Part shown: positions 28,222-36,503 of the stretch, piece by piece | Layout: each line of letters begins with the position of its first letter | Numbering within the stretch: position 1 is the stretch's first letter | Source of the DNA: JAPPHA01 sp964291635 | Lineage (GTDB): Bacteria > Pseudomonadota > Alphaproteobacteria > Rhodobacterales > Rhodobacteraceae | DNA: 64,000 nucleotides | Reading direction: 5' to 3' | Assembly: GCA_964291635.2 (NCBI GenBank) | Contig: OZ219892.1 | Coordinates: 620,001-684,000 of the forward strand | Program-made: the position numbers and the translations under genes | Notes under the pieces: model-generated | Told to the model about the DNA's origin: nothing | Databases searched by the model: none | What the model saw: only the letters and a program-made list of their open reading frames with translations

Positions 28222-28472
28222 CGTCGTCCTGCATCTCTGGCGGAGAGGATTTCGTTTGTTGAAAACGAACCACTTTTCGTGGAGATGCGCGCTCGCAACT
28301 TGTCCATACGGAGAACCAATTCCGAACGATCAATTGTTGAAACCTGGTTGACAGGCACTAGCTTGGCTACGGGTTTTCCCCGCCTGGTGATGGTGATGTG
28401 TTCGCCCAACTCGACGGATTCCAGTAGAGCGGATAAGTGTGTTTTGGCATCAAAAGCCCCGACCACACGCAT
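28218..28472 (-). CDS. Phd/YefM-type antitoxin (VapB partner)
   Basis: An 84-aa antitoxin beginning MRVVGAFDAKTHLSALLESVELGE, then ITITRRGKPVAKLVPV, which is the Phd/YefM N-terminal DNA-binding fold. The C-terminal arm after residue 55 would wrap the PIN toxin. It is first in the operon and overlaps the toxin start by 4 bp. Autoregulation at its own promoter (right of 28472) is the family norm. Confidence 0.9.
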   Translation of the reverse strand: MRVVGAFDAKTHLSALLESVELGEHITITRRGKPVAKLVPVNQVSTIDRSELVLRMDKLRARISTKSGSFSTNEILSARDAGRR

Positions 28473-28788
28473 ATCAAATCTCCCAACTGGCTTATTAACT
28501 AGTTGTTATTCGGTTGATGTCAAGAGATTGGAACGTCACAGGAATCTTCGCAGTCGGCACGGTGGTCGAATTCCTGTGTCACCGCGTCAAAGGTATTGCC
28601 TTTCCCGGCTGTTGGGTCCCGGAAAATTGGGGCTTGAAAAGGCGGGTTTGTTCCACGTTCTCTGCGACAGTTTTTTCAGTGAAAAACCGACGCTTTGGAG
28701 CGCGATTCGTTCTGAGTGAATCTTTGGGGATTCACGGGGGCTTGCGGATATGATTCAAAGCATCCGCAGGGGAAGGAGGCTGGCGGGC

Positions 28789-28833
28789 ATGTCGAAAGCA
28801 CTTTCTCTTGATCTACGCGTTCGGGTTTTATCG
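28789..28833 (+). pseudogene. IS630-type transposase start fragment
   Basis: An ATG with a strong GGAAGGAGG site gives MSKALSLDLRVRVLS, the typical start of IS630-family transposases (MxKALSxDLRxRV). Homology ends after about 15 codons. The following 34 bp lead straight to the second copy of the 20-bp palindrome. Confidence 0.6.
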
Positions 28834-28867
28834 AACGTGCTACGCACGATCCATAAAAGCCTATTCA

Positions 28868-28887
28868 TAATGTCGTGCACGACATTA
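28868..28887. repeat. 20-bp perfect palindrome, copy 2
   Basis: Same sequence as at 25782 (TAATGTCGTGCACGACATTA), 3086 bp away in the same orientation. It again sits exactly at the left edge of an integrase C-terminal fragment. Confidence 0.95.
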
Positions 28888-29104
28888 GCGGCATGCCACG
28901 GCAATGGCGTTGCTGCGCGAGGGCATCACCTGCACGGTGATCGCTCTCTGGCTCGGTCATGAATCGGCCGAGACGACGCAGGTCTACCTGCACGCAGATC
29001 TCCGCATCAAGGAAAAGGCCATGGAGAAGACCCGCCCCGTCGGGGTCGCACCTGGGAGGTTCAAGCCGGATAATACCCTGCTGGGCTTCCTGAAATCGCT
29101 GTGA
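28888..29104 (+). pseudogene. Tyrosine integrase C-terminal fragment 2
   Basis: After one extra base the frame reads RHATAMALLREGITCTVIAL, WLGHESAETTQVYLHADL and ends PGRFKPDNTLLGFLKSL with a stop. The HxxR-box His, the GHES His and the nucleophile Tyr (VYLHAD) are kept, but the N-terminal domain and the catalytic Arg I are missing. It aligns end to end with fragment 1 with one 1-nt indel. Confidence 0.87.
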
Positions 29105-29129
29105 TTATGCCGACAATTCCGGCAAAAAA

Positions 29130-29153
29130 GCCCGGGGATTCAATGCCCCGGGC
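29130..29153. terminator. GC-rich hairpin
   Basis: GCCCGGGG, an 8-nt loop, then CCCCGGGC form a perfect 8-bp stem. It lies 26 bp after the stop of integrase fragment 2 and about 95 bp past the end of the leftward LysR gene. No T-run follows on either strand, so it may be a weak terminator or the end structure of a mobile element. Confidence 0.4.
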
Positions 29154-29247
29154 CGCAAACGCGGCAAAATCCGGTTTTCGGCATGTCGACAATTTGCTGG
29201 GTGGGATTCGCGCCCACAAGGTTGACGCGCCTTTCCGCGACGCACGT

Positions 29248-31170
29248 TTAGCTTGGGTTAAGAAATGTCCCTTGGTCCTCGACTGCTCCATTGATTGTCG
29301 CAAGCTTGTTGAACCCGACTGCCCTGAGGCGATCGCGGATAATCCTCACAAGAGCGTGTTCGATATCTGTCAAGCTGCGTTCCGGCGAAAACACGATCGA
29401 CAGGCGACGGACAATTGGCGGGTCCGTGATCGGATTGAATTGGAACCCACCAGAAGAAACAAATGGCTGCACCGAAGCTGCCGGCATGATCGTTATGAGC
29501 TGCATGCGGCGAATCATGGCCATGATCATGGTCAGGGAATTTACCTCAATCCGCGGGGCAAGCCGGATTTCAACGCGCTCGGCCGCCCGATCAAGCAATT
29601 GGCGCAATCCAAAGTCCTTGTTCGGCAAGACCAAGGGCAGATCAGCGATAGTCTTGAGGGAGACATCGCCGGCGGCAAGAAGTCCGCTTCCGGCAGCGGA
29701 TACTGCCCCCAAATTGTCCCGGCATTGAAGATCAAGTTGCGCCGAGCGCGAGACGTGCGCCTCCACGAGGCCAAAGTTGATCATGCCGGCCTCCACCCAT
29801 CTGTGGAGCTTTGCGGCCGGTGCTTCGCGTACCTGCAGCTTTACGCCCGGAAAGGCCTGTGTCCATTCGTCCAGCGCCGCTGACAGTGCCTCGACGAGTG
29901 GACCGTCGTGATTGAGAATCGGAAATATGCCAATCGAAAGACGGTGCTGCTGCTCGGCCGCGATGTGTCGCGCCCGAAATAATACATTGTCGCACCGCTT
30001 GACGGCATCTCCGACCAGATGCGCCAGGCGTTCCGCTTCTGGCTTCAATTGCAAACCGGTGGTCTGGCGCCTGAAAAGGGGCTTGCCGACGATGTGCTCC
30101 AACTTTCGTAGCTGGTTGGAAACTGCCGGTTGGACCACGTGCAGATGGCGCGCCGCCAATGTCATGTTCATCTTGTCACGCAACGCCAGGAAATACCGCA
30201 TCTGCCGGAGTGTGATTTGAGGACGATGGATCACAAGGGGATCGGCATCTGCGATAATCTCCTTCAGGAGGCGGACATAGGCGTCAGCAACGGCGCCACC
30301 GTTGGTGACGCGGCCCACAACCGGGCTTGCCAGTTCGGCGGGAAGGCGAACATGATTCAATTTGAGATGAAGAAGTCCTCCGGCAACAAAGCTCTGCGGT
30401 GCCAGCAAGACAAATGAGCTTGCAGTGCGCGACAGGCGCGGAAACGTGCCGACATCCTCGTCAACGACAGTTGGATCAGGCAGATTGTGTTGCACGCAAT
30501 AGTCGCGGGCATGGCGCGTCTGGTCGGGCGACAGGTGGGGCAAAAGCAGCGGAAGACGGCGCAATGTGTCGATGTCGACAGTCTTGCCGGGTTTCGGGCT
30601 TCCAATCAAATTGGTGACGCCAATCCAGCGATCGTTGAACAGATATGTTTGCTGCTGTGAATTGTTTTTCGCGGCGTAGTCGAGAACGACTTGCTGCACA
30701 TCGGCCGTTGGCCTGTCGCATTTCCGAGTCTCAATACAGGCTTGTTCTCCAACAGATTCCTCTCTCAACTTGCCGTCAAGAAACCGCACTTGGGCAATGA
30801 CATCCGGATGGTCCTTGCGAAGGGCACGAACTGCGAGATTGGCTGCCCGGGAAAGCCGCCCGAGCATGAATTGCAACGGCGATATGACATCCAGCCGCAC
30901 ATACTCATTCGCTTCCTCGCCCTGCAACGCGGTTTCGGCAGCTTCCACAAGCTGCAGTACGGGTTCGACCTGTTGAAACAGCCAGCGTGCCTCTCCAGTT
31001 GGAAAGTGACCAATCGGACCGCGCTGGAAGAGTGACAAGCCAAGTTCCTGTTCAAGTTGATACAGGTTCTCGCTCAATGTCGATGCAGAAATCCCAGCCC
31101 GGGCCGCCGCCTCAGCGTGATTTCTACACTGACAGGCCAATATGAAATATGCGAGCTGCCTTGTTTCCAT
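29248..31170 (-). CDS. Tandem double LysR-family regulator
   Basis: A single 640-aa frame containing two complete LysR units. Unit 1: helix-turn-helix at residues 1-60 (QLAYFILACQCRNHAEAAAR, ASTLSENLYQLEQELGLSLF) and an effector domain to about 310. Unit 2: a second helix-turn-helix at about 318-376 (LRQMRYFLALRDKMNMTLAA, PAVSNQLRKLEHIVGKPLF) and an effector domain to about 630. A normal LysR protein is about 300 aa. The linker is short and no stop or frameshift lies between the units. It sits beside the UbiXD/amidohydrolase cluster on the same strand and is its most likely regulator. Confidence 0.9.
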   Translation of the reverse strand: METRQLAYFILACQCRNHAEAAARAGISASTLSENLYQLEQELGLSLFQRGPIGHFPTGEARWLFQQVEPVLQLVEAAETALQGEEANEYVRLDVISPLQFMLGRLSRAANLAVRALRKDHPDVIAQVRFLDGKLREESVGEQACIETRKCDRPTADVQQVVLDYAAKNNSQQQTYLFNDRWIGVTNLIGSPKPGKTVDIDTLRRLPLLLPHLSPDQTRHARDYCVQHNLPDPTVVDEDVGTFPRLSRTASSFVLLAPQSFVAGGLLHLKLNHVRLPAELASPVVGRVTNGGAVADAYVRLLKEIIADADPLVIHRPQITLRQMRYFLALRDKMNMTLAARHLHVVQPAVSNQLRKLEHIVGKPLFRRQTTGLQLKPEAERLAHLVGDAVKRCDNVLFRARHIAAEQQHRLSIGIFPILNHDGPLVEALSAALDEWTQAFPGVKLQVREAPAAKLHRWVEAGMINFGLVEAHVSRSAQLDLQCRDNLGAVSAAGSGLLAAGDVSLKTIADLPLVLPNKDFGLRQLLDRAAERVEIRLAPRIEVNSLTMIMAMIRRMQLITIMPAASVQPFVSSGGFQFNPITDPPIVRRLSIVFSPERSLTDIEHALVRIIRDRLRAVGFNKLATINGAVEDQGTFLNPS

Positions 31171-31293
31171 TCAGCCCACCAATCGCATTGCAAACCACAA
31201 TCCGCGGATTGCCTGATAGCGCCATAGTATCCAATGCGGCCGTTGATATCCATCGGCCCGCAAGGAGATTTCTTCGAGAGAAAAACACTTGAT

Positions 31294-32462
31294 TTATTCC
31301 GCAACGAGCGCGACATCCGCGCCCGCCGCCTGGAAACGGCCCAGGTTGCCGTAGAGCGCGCGCAGCATGATGCCCCGTGCGCCGTTCATGTCCCGCTCAA
31401 CGATGATGGTGCCATCCGAGACCGTCTTCGAGCCGCCAGGCTCCTGCGCGACAAAGCCGTCCCATGAACGGGTCCTGCTGGTATAGGCCTCGTTGGCGAT
31501 GACGAGCCTCTTGCCGTATTTCCGGCACATCCACGCCAGCTTCTGCCTGAACCGGTAATGCGCCAGGCCCGGCATCGAGCGCACGGTCCTCGTCCTGATC
31601 TTGCGCTCGGACTTCGCGCTCATTTCCTTCGTCCCGAAGGACGGCAGCAGGATCACGTCGAAGGCCCGAACGAGATCACAGGCAACCCGGCGGTGCAGGT
31701 CGTCGACCAGGTTGCGGATGCGGATCGCGAGCCTGTCGATCCGCTTCTGATCGTGGCGCTTCCAGTCCCCGTGCCTCGCCTTCGCGCGTTGGCCGACCAG
31801 GCGGTCGAGCTTCAGCAGGAGCGGAAACACCCTTTCGGCATGGAAGCCGTCGCCGTGGCTGGCAGCGTGGTTCACCGCGTATGCGGTCACGAAGGTCCGC
31901 ACGCCGGGGTCGAGGGCCACGATGGAGCGGACCTGGATTTCGTCCTGCCCAACCGTGGTGATGTGCTTCCGAGCGCAGATGAACCACTGCCCCCGCTCAA
32001 GCACGATGGTCGTCAGATCCCCCACGCCTCGCCGGGCATGGCTTCGGCCAGGTCGAAGTTCCGGGCGACGAACGCGCCGGAGAGCTTCTGGACGGCAATG
32101 CGCTGCCGTATGTCCCTGATGCTGCGGAACGAGAAGCCGCAGCGTTCGCCGTCCTTCCGCCGCCGGATCACCGCATCCCGGGTTCGGAACGCCGCGTTCA
32201 CCGCCTCGTCGCAATCGGCGGAGCGGAACGCGCCGCCGCGCTCCTCAACCTCCGAACGCACGAAGGCGCGGATCGTGGACCGCAGGACAATCTGCCGGAG
32301 GTCCGGGCCATTCGGGTCCACGAGGCCGCGGTCGGCCTCGATGAAGCAGGCGATGGCAAGGTTGTCGGCGCGGCGCTGCTGGCGGACCAGTTCGTGCAGC
32401 AGCTCAGGGTCCTTCGGGCAGGCCCTGATCTTCCTCGTGCCCTTGACCGGAACGCTTCCCAT
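31294..32462 (-). pseudogene. tnpB: TnpB (OrfB) of an IS607-type element, frameshifted
   Basis: RNA-guided-nuclease family protein read in two frames. The N-terminal part starts at ATG 32460-32462 (MGSVPVKGTRKI) and runs to about 32020. The C-terminal part continues in another frame (GDLTTIVLERGQWF) to 31294. The RuvC acidic residues are visible: Asp in IVALDPGVRTFVTAY, Glu in IANEAYTSRTRSWDG and Asp in VERDMNGARGI. The usual Cys pairs of the zinc finger are absent, which occurs in some IS607-type TnpBs. The frameshift near 32020 should inactivate it unless it is a sequencing error. Confidence 0.85.
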
Positions 32463-32949
32463 GGCGGGCGGTGCAGAAGGAAGTGATCCATGCAACGAGG
32501 CAACGGACGTCGAACTGGTCGGTGAGATCGTCCTCTTCCGGAAGCTCGGTGCCTCCTCCCGAAAGTTCGACGACATGCCTGACGAGGGGGCAGCCCGAGC
32601 GGGTGATGCGGTCCGGTGTGGCAGCCACCACATGGACTGCCTCTCCGCGCAATGCGCGTTCCAGTCGGGCGACAAGGCCTCGTCGCCTGAAATCGACTCC
32701 GGATCCAGTGTCACGGACAACGCGTCCGTCGGGATGCCGGGCGCGCGGGAGCCGTTCCCCGGTGTCGAGGGAGGAGAGCTGCCTGGCGCTGGAAGCACGG
32801 GCATAGAGGATCGTGTCGGGTTCGACGGGAACCCGGACCCTGTCATGTCCGCCGGGTGTCCGCTCGCATGGTTGATGGCGCCCCTCGATCCAGCGTCGGA
32901 TGGTTTGCGTCGTGACTTTCTCGCGTCTCGACAGGTGTGTCGCCGTCAT
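32404..32949 (-). pseudogene. tnpA: TnpA serine recombinase of the IS607-type element, degraded
   Basis: A 181-codon frame. The MerR-like DNA-binding start (TTQTIRRWIEGRHQPCERTPGGH) is followed by the resolvase core TILYARASSARQ with the catalytic Ser, then VVRDTGSGVDFRRRGLVARL and GCPLVRHVVELSGG. Several expected segments are missing or out of phase (for example after SSARQ, and in the final AIV stretch). It is therefore probably dead. It overlaps the tnpB start, the normal tnpA-tnpB order. Confidence 0.75.
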
Positions 32950-33106
32950 CCACGCATCGAGGTTTGCGAGATGCTCCTGGTTTGTTCAAGGCGGAAAGAC
33001 TGATATGCTGCTTTCGTTGCTCGATCATGAGGCAGCACAGGAATTCAAGTGCGCCTCGCTCGAGATTAGCCGGGACATGTAGTGTCCCGAATGTTGCCGG
33101 AATTCA

Positions 33107-33682
33107 CTACGAATCCGCCGGTTCCTTCCAGCGCCTGACGCGTCCGGTATCGATATCGAAGAGATCCAGGCACCGCCCAACCGTGTGATCAATCATTTCA
33201 TCGATGCTGGCTGGCTTGGGATAGAACGCTGGAACGGGCGGCATCACGATCGCCCCGATTTCGGAGACTGTGGCCATGTTGCGGCAGTGGGCGAGGTGAA
33301 GCGGCGTTTCGCGCAACATGAGGACCAGACGCCTGCGTTCTTTCAGCGTTACGTCGGCAGCGCGGGAGACCAATGTTCCGCATGCGCCCGAAGCAATTTC
33401 GCCCAGTGTCTTGGTGGAACACGGCGCGACGATCATGCCGCGCGTACGGAACGAGCCGCTCGAAATCGGCGCGGCGACATCGTCATTGGCGTAATTTTGG
33501 TCGGCGAGCAAATGGACGTCCTTCAGTTTGAGGTCGCTTTCATAGGCAAGCGTCACCACGGCCGACCGCGACATGACGAGATGCGTCTCGAAATCGAGTT
33601 CGCGAAGCGTCTCGAGCAGCCGGATACCGTATGGATGCCCCGAGGCGCCGGTAATTGCGACGACAAACCGCTGTCTTTTCAT
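33107..33682 (-). CDS. ubiX: UbiX-type flavin prenyltransferase
   Basis: A 191-aa flavoprotein that makes prenylated FMN, the cofactor of UbiD decarboxylases. Markers are VVAITGASGHPYGIRLLETL at the N-terminus, VMSRSAV, GSFRTRGMIVAPCSTKTLGEIASG with the conserved Ser/Cys, and LRETPLHLAHCRNMATVSE followed by IVMPPVPAFY. It starts with ATG after a GAGGAA site. It follows ubiD by 30 bp, so enzyme and cofactor maker are co-expressed. Confidence 0.94.
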   Translation of the reverse strand: MKRQRFVVAITGASGHPYGIRLLETLRELDFETHLVMSRSAVVTLAYESDLKLKDVHLLADQNYANDDVAAPISSGSFRTRGMIVAPCSTKTLGEIASGACGTLVSRAADVTLKERRRLVLMLRETPLHLAHCRNMATVSEIGAIVMPPVPAFYPKPASIDEMIDHTVGRCLDLFDIDTGRVRRWKEPADS

Positions 33683-33712
33683 GAAGGATTCCTCACAAGG
33701 TGAATCGCAAGA

Positions 33713-35089
33713 TCAGTAAAGATGCAAATCCCGCCGGATGCGTTCAAGGATTTCCCGTGGCGGCCTGGCAAATTCCGAGCGGCTACCGGCTTCGCCGTCG
33801 CCGGGCCGCGTCGCAGCGACCATCCCGAGCTTGGTGACCACCTGATTGACGTGTACCGGATCGCAACGATCCGCCTTGACGTCCGGCAACACGATGAGGT
33901 CCTCGTGACCTCGAAAGCGGGCGGCGAGCGACCATTCTACCTGTTTCGGGTCTTCGGGATCGATGTCGTCCTCGACCACGATGACAAGCTTCAGCAAATT
34001 GACAAGACCCATTGCGAGTATGATCGCCCGCTTGCCTTCACCGAGGCGCGGTCGGTGAATCACGATGACCGCATGTAACCGTCCCATGCCGCCGTCCGTT
34101 ACGAATACGCGTCGCACCGCCGGGATTGAGCGTTGGAGATCACGCGTCAGCGTGGTTCCAATTGCAACTGCCCCAAGCAGACAGTGCTCATTTGCGTAAC
34201 CCGGCAGGATTGCCTGGTAAATGGCGTCAGTGCGATGGCTGACGAGGTTGATTTCGGCAGCAAGGCCGGCACCGTAATCGACATAGAATCCGGGGAACTC
34301 GGACACCGGACCCTCTTCGATCAGCTCATTCGGTAGCAGTCGGCCTTCGAGTATGATTTCGGCATGGGCAGGAACTTCGAGGTCGACTGTCCTGCACTTG
34401 ACGAGTTCGACGGCGCAACCAAGGAGTCCGCCGGCAATGTCGAACTCGTCGTCGCCCAATTCGACGTACATTTGCGAGCCGAGGAGTACGGCGGCGTGGT
34501 TGCCGATGGCGACCGCGATTTCGAGGTCATGGCCGCTTGCCTGCGATTTTTCTGCCAATAGCGCCAAGTGGTGGTTTTTGGCGATTCCTGCCATCAAACG
34601 GTTGCCACCTTCCAGCCGTAGCCGCGCGATCGAGACATTGCGACGACCAGTCTGTAAATCCTTGGCTACGATTACGCCGGCCGTAATGTAAGGTGCCGCC
34701 TCGCGCTCGAACCATTGCGGCACTGGCAGTAACTGCCCGATGTCTATTGTGCCGGCATGTACGACCTGTTGCGCTGGTCCGGCATCGACCATTACGGGCC
34801 TGATTGGATTGCGCAACGCAGAGACACAGAAGGCGTCCAGTTCTTCACGCTGGACGCCGAACGCCGAGGCAAAGCGACCCCGACTGTTGAAGATATTGCC
34901 AATGACTGGTATCGAATGCCCTTTGACGCGTTGGAAAAGCTGCGCGGGCCCACTGTCGCGCAACGACAGCACCGAAGCGATTTCAAAGCGGAGATCGACG
35001 CTCCGGGCAACCTTGTGCAAATCGCCGGCTTCCTCGAGCAAAGCCAGAATGCTGCGCATACTCTGGTCTGTCAGGTCTTTCTCCATCAT
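33713..35089 (-). CDS. ubiD: UbiD-family (prenyl-FMN-dependent) decarboxylase
   Basis: A 458-aa decarboxylase. The prenyl-FMN/metal region is NVSIARLRLEGGNRL and GIAKNHHLALLAEK, and the catalytic Glu-x-Pro-x2-Glu motif is EEGPVSEFPGFYVDYG. The family acts on aromatic, heteroaromatic or alpha,beta-unsaturated acids. Here the partners are two amidohydrolases, a 2-oxoglutarate dioxygenase and an ABC transporter. A carboxylated N-heterocycle is therefore a reasonable substrate guess. The gap to the upstream M20 hydrolase is 121 bp. Confidence 0.92.
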   Translation of the reverse strand: MMEKDLTDQSMRSILALLEEAGDLHKVARSVDLRFEIASVLSLRDSGPAQLFQRVKGHSIPVIGNIFNSRGRFASAFGVQREELDAFCVSALRNPIRPVMVDAGPAQQVVHAGTIDIGQLLPVPQWFEREAAPYITAGVIVAKDLQTGRRNVSIARLRLEGGNRLMAGIAKNHHLALLAEKSQASGHDLEIAVAIGNHAAVLLGSQMYVELGDDEFDIAGGLLGCAVELVKCRTVDLEVPAHAEIILEGRLLPNELIEEGPVSEFPGFYVDYGAGLAAEINLVSHRTDAIYQAILPGYANEHCLLGAVAIGTTLTRDLQRSIPAVRRVFVTDGGMGRLHAVIVIHRPRLGEGKRAIILAMGLVNLLKLVIVVEDDIDPEDPKQVEWSLAARFRGHEDLIVLPDVKADRCDPVHVNQVVTKLGMVAATRPGDGEAGSRSEFARPPREILERIRRDLHLY

Positions 35090-35210
35090 CGTTCCTTACA
35101 GTGACGGGAGTCGCAAATGCGGGGCATGCGCACGCACCGGCATTTCGAGCATTCTCCCGCAGGCTCCATCGCAATGGTTTCGGGAGGTATTGCCATCCAG
35201 AAGCATGCGG

Positions 35211-36503
35211 TTATCGGTTTCTGACCGCGTCCGGCGCTAACTTGTCAAACCGCAGAACCGCTTCATAGATTGCTGCAGTGCCGGCGGCAATCGCTTTGGG
35301 TTCCGCCCATTCTTCTGGCGTGTGGCTGCGACCTTCCCGGCAAGGGACAAAAACCATTGCACTCGGTGCGACGCGGGACATGAAGGCTGCGTCGTGACCG
35401 GCGCCGGACGCCATGGCGAGAGTCGAGAAACCCAGATCGCTGGCGCTTTCCTGGAGCAGATCTCGCAATCCGGGGTCGAATTCGACCGGCTTTGTGTCCG
35501 ACAGAACGTTCCACGTCGTCCTTTGCACCTTGCATTCGGAAGCGATCGACGCCGTCCATCTTTCCAGATCCCCCATGAACTCCCGGATCAAGGCGTGGTC
35601 CTCTCCGCGCGCATCGACCACGACGTGCGCCTCGCCCGGCACCACATTTGGCGCATTCGGTGCAAATTCCACGCTGCCGGCGGTACCGACGAAATGTCCT
35701 CGCCCGGCGGCCGCGCAAGCTTCTGCCCGGTCGGCCACAAATGCGATCGTCCGTGCCACCGCCAGTCCGGCATCGTGACGCAGTGCCATCGGGGTCGTGC
35801 CGGCATGGTCGGCTCGTCCGGAAAACCCGACTTTGATCCGCGCAATGCCGACGACGGAGGTTACGATCCCCAGGTCGACTCCGCTCGTTTCGAGGACGGC
35901 TCCCTGCTCGATATGTAGCTCGAAAAAGGCAGCCACGTCTTCACGTTTTGCCGATTCGAGCATTAATGCCTCCCCGCCGACCCGGTCAATGGCATCGCCC
36001 AAATCTTCACCCTTGGAGTCGCGATAGCCAAGCATGTCTGGCGACAATTCGCCTGCCATCGCGCGACTTCCGACGCAGGAAAGACCGTACTCGCTGGGTT
36101 CCTCCGCGAGAAAGTCGACGATTTCGATCGCGTGGCGAAGCGTCCTGCCTGCCTCTCGCAGCGACCGCAGCACTTCCAGTGCCGAAATGACACCGGCAAC
36201 TCCGTCGAAGCGGCCACCAGAGTCGACGGTATCGCTGTGCGACCCGATCAGGATCGTTCCGATCGAAGGTTCCCGCCCCTCCATGCGGCCGATCATGTTG
36301 CCGCCGGCATCGAGGTGCATAGCAATCCCAGGCTCTTCGGCGCGCTGCCTTAGCCACTCGCGGCCTTCGAGAAAAAGCGACGAAAACGAACGCCTGGTAT
36401 AGGGCCTGTCGGGGTCCGTGATCCTGCCTAGTGCGATCATGTCGGCCCACAGACGGTCGCCATTGATCGGAAGGTCGCAACACATCCTGGTTATGTCGGT
36501 CAC
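35211..36503 (-). CDS. M20 family N-carbamoyl-amino-acid / allantoate-type amidohydrolase
   Basis: A 430-aa binuclear Zn hydrolase of the HyuC/AllC/beta-ureidopropionase group. Metal ligands are visible: the His and two Asp in GSHSDTVDSGGRFDGVAGV, the Glu pair in FLAEEPSEYGLS, the His in LHIEQGAVLE, and the late His in EGRSHTPEEWA. It overlaps the cyclic amidohydrolase by 4 bp. In pyrimidine and hydantoin pathways this enzyme removes the carbamoyl group left after ring opening, and the pair here fits that order. Confidence 0.92.
   Translation of the reverse strand: MTDITRMCCDLPINGDRLWADMIALGRITDPDRPYTRRSFSSLFLEGREWLRQRAEEPGIAMHLDAGGNMIGRMEGREPSIGTILIGSHSDTVDSGGRFDGVAGVISALEVLRSLREAGRTLRHAIEIVDFLAEEPSEYGLSCVGSRAMAGELSPDMLGYRDSKGEDLGDAIDRVGGEALMLESAKREDVAAFFELHIEQGAVLETSGVDLGIVTSVVGIARIKVGFSGRADHAGTTPMALRHDAGLAVARTIAFVADRAEACAAAGRGHFVGTAGSVEFAPNAPNVVPGEAHVVVDARGEDHALIREFMGDLERWTASIASECKVQRTTWNVLSDTKPVEFDPGLRDLLQESASDLGFSTLAMASGAGHDAAFMSRVAPSAMVFVPCREGRSHTPEEWAEPKAIAAGTAAIYEAVLRFDKLAPDAVRNR

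Noticed and set aside
22974..29247. tRNA-associated attachment sites for the integrase
   Set aside because: No tRNA gene or tRNA-end repeat was found around the integrase or at the island edges.
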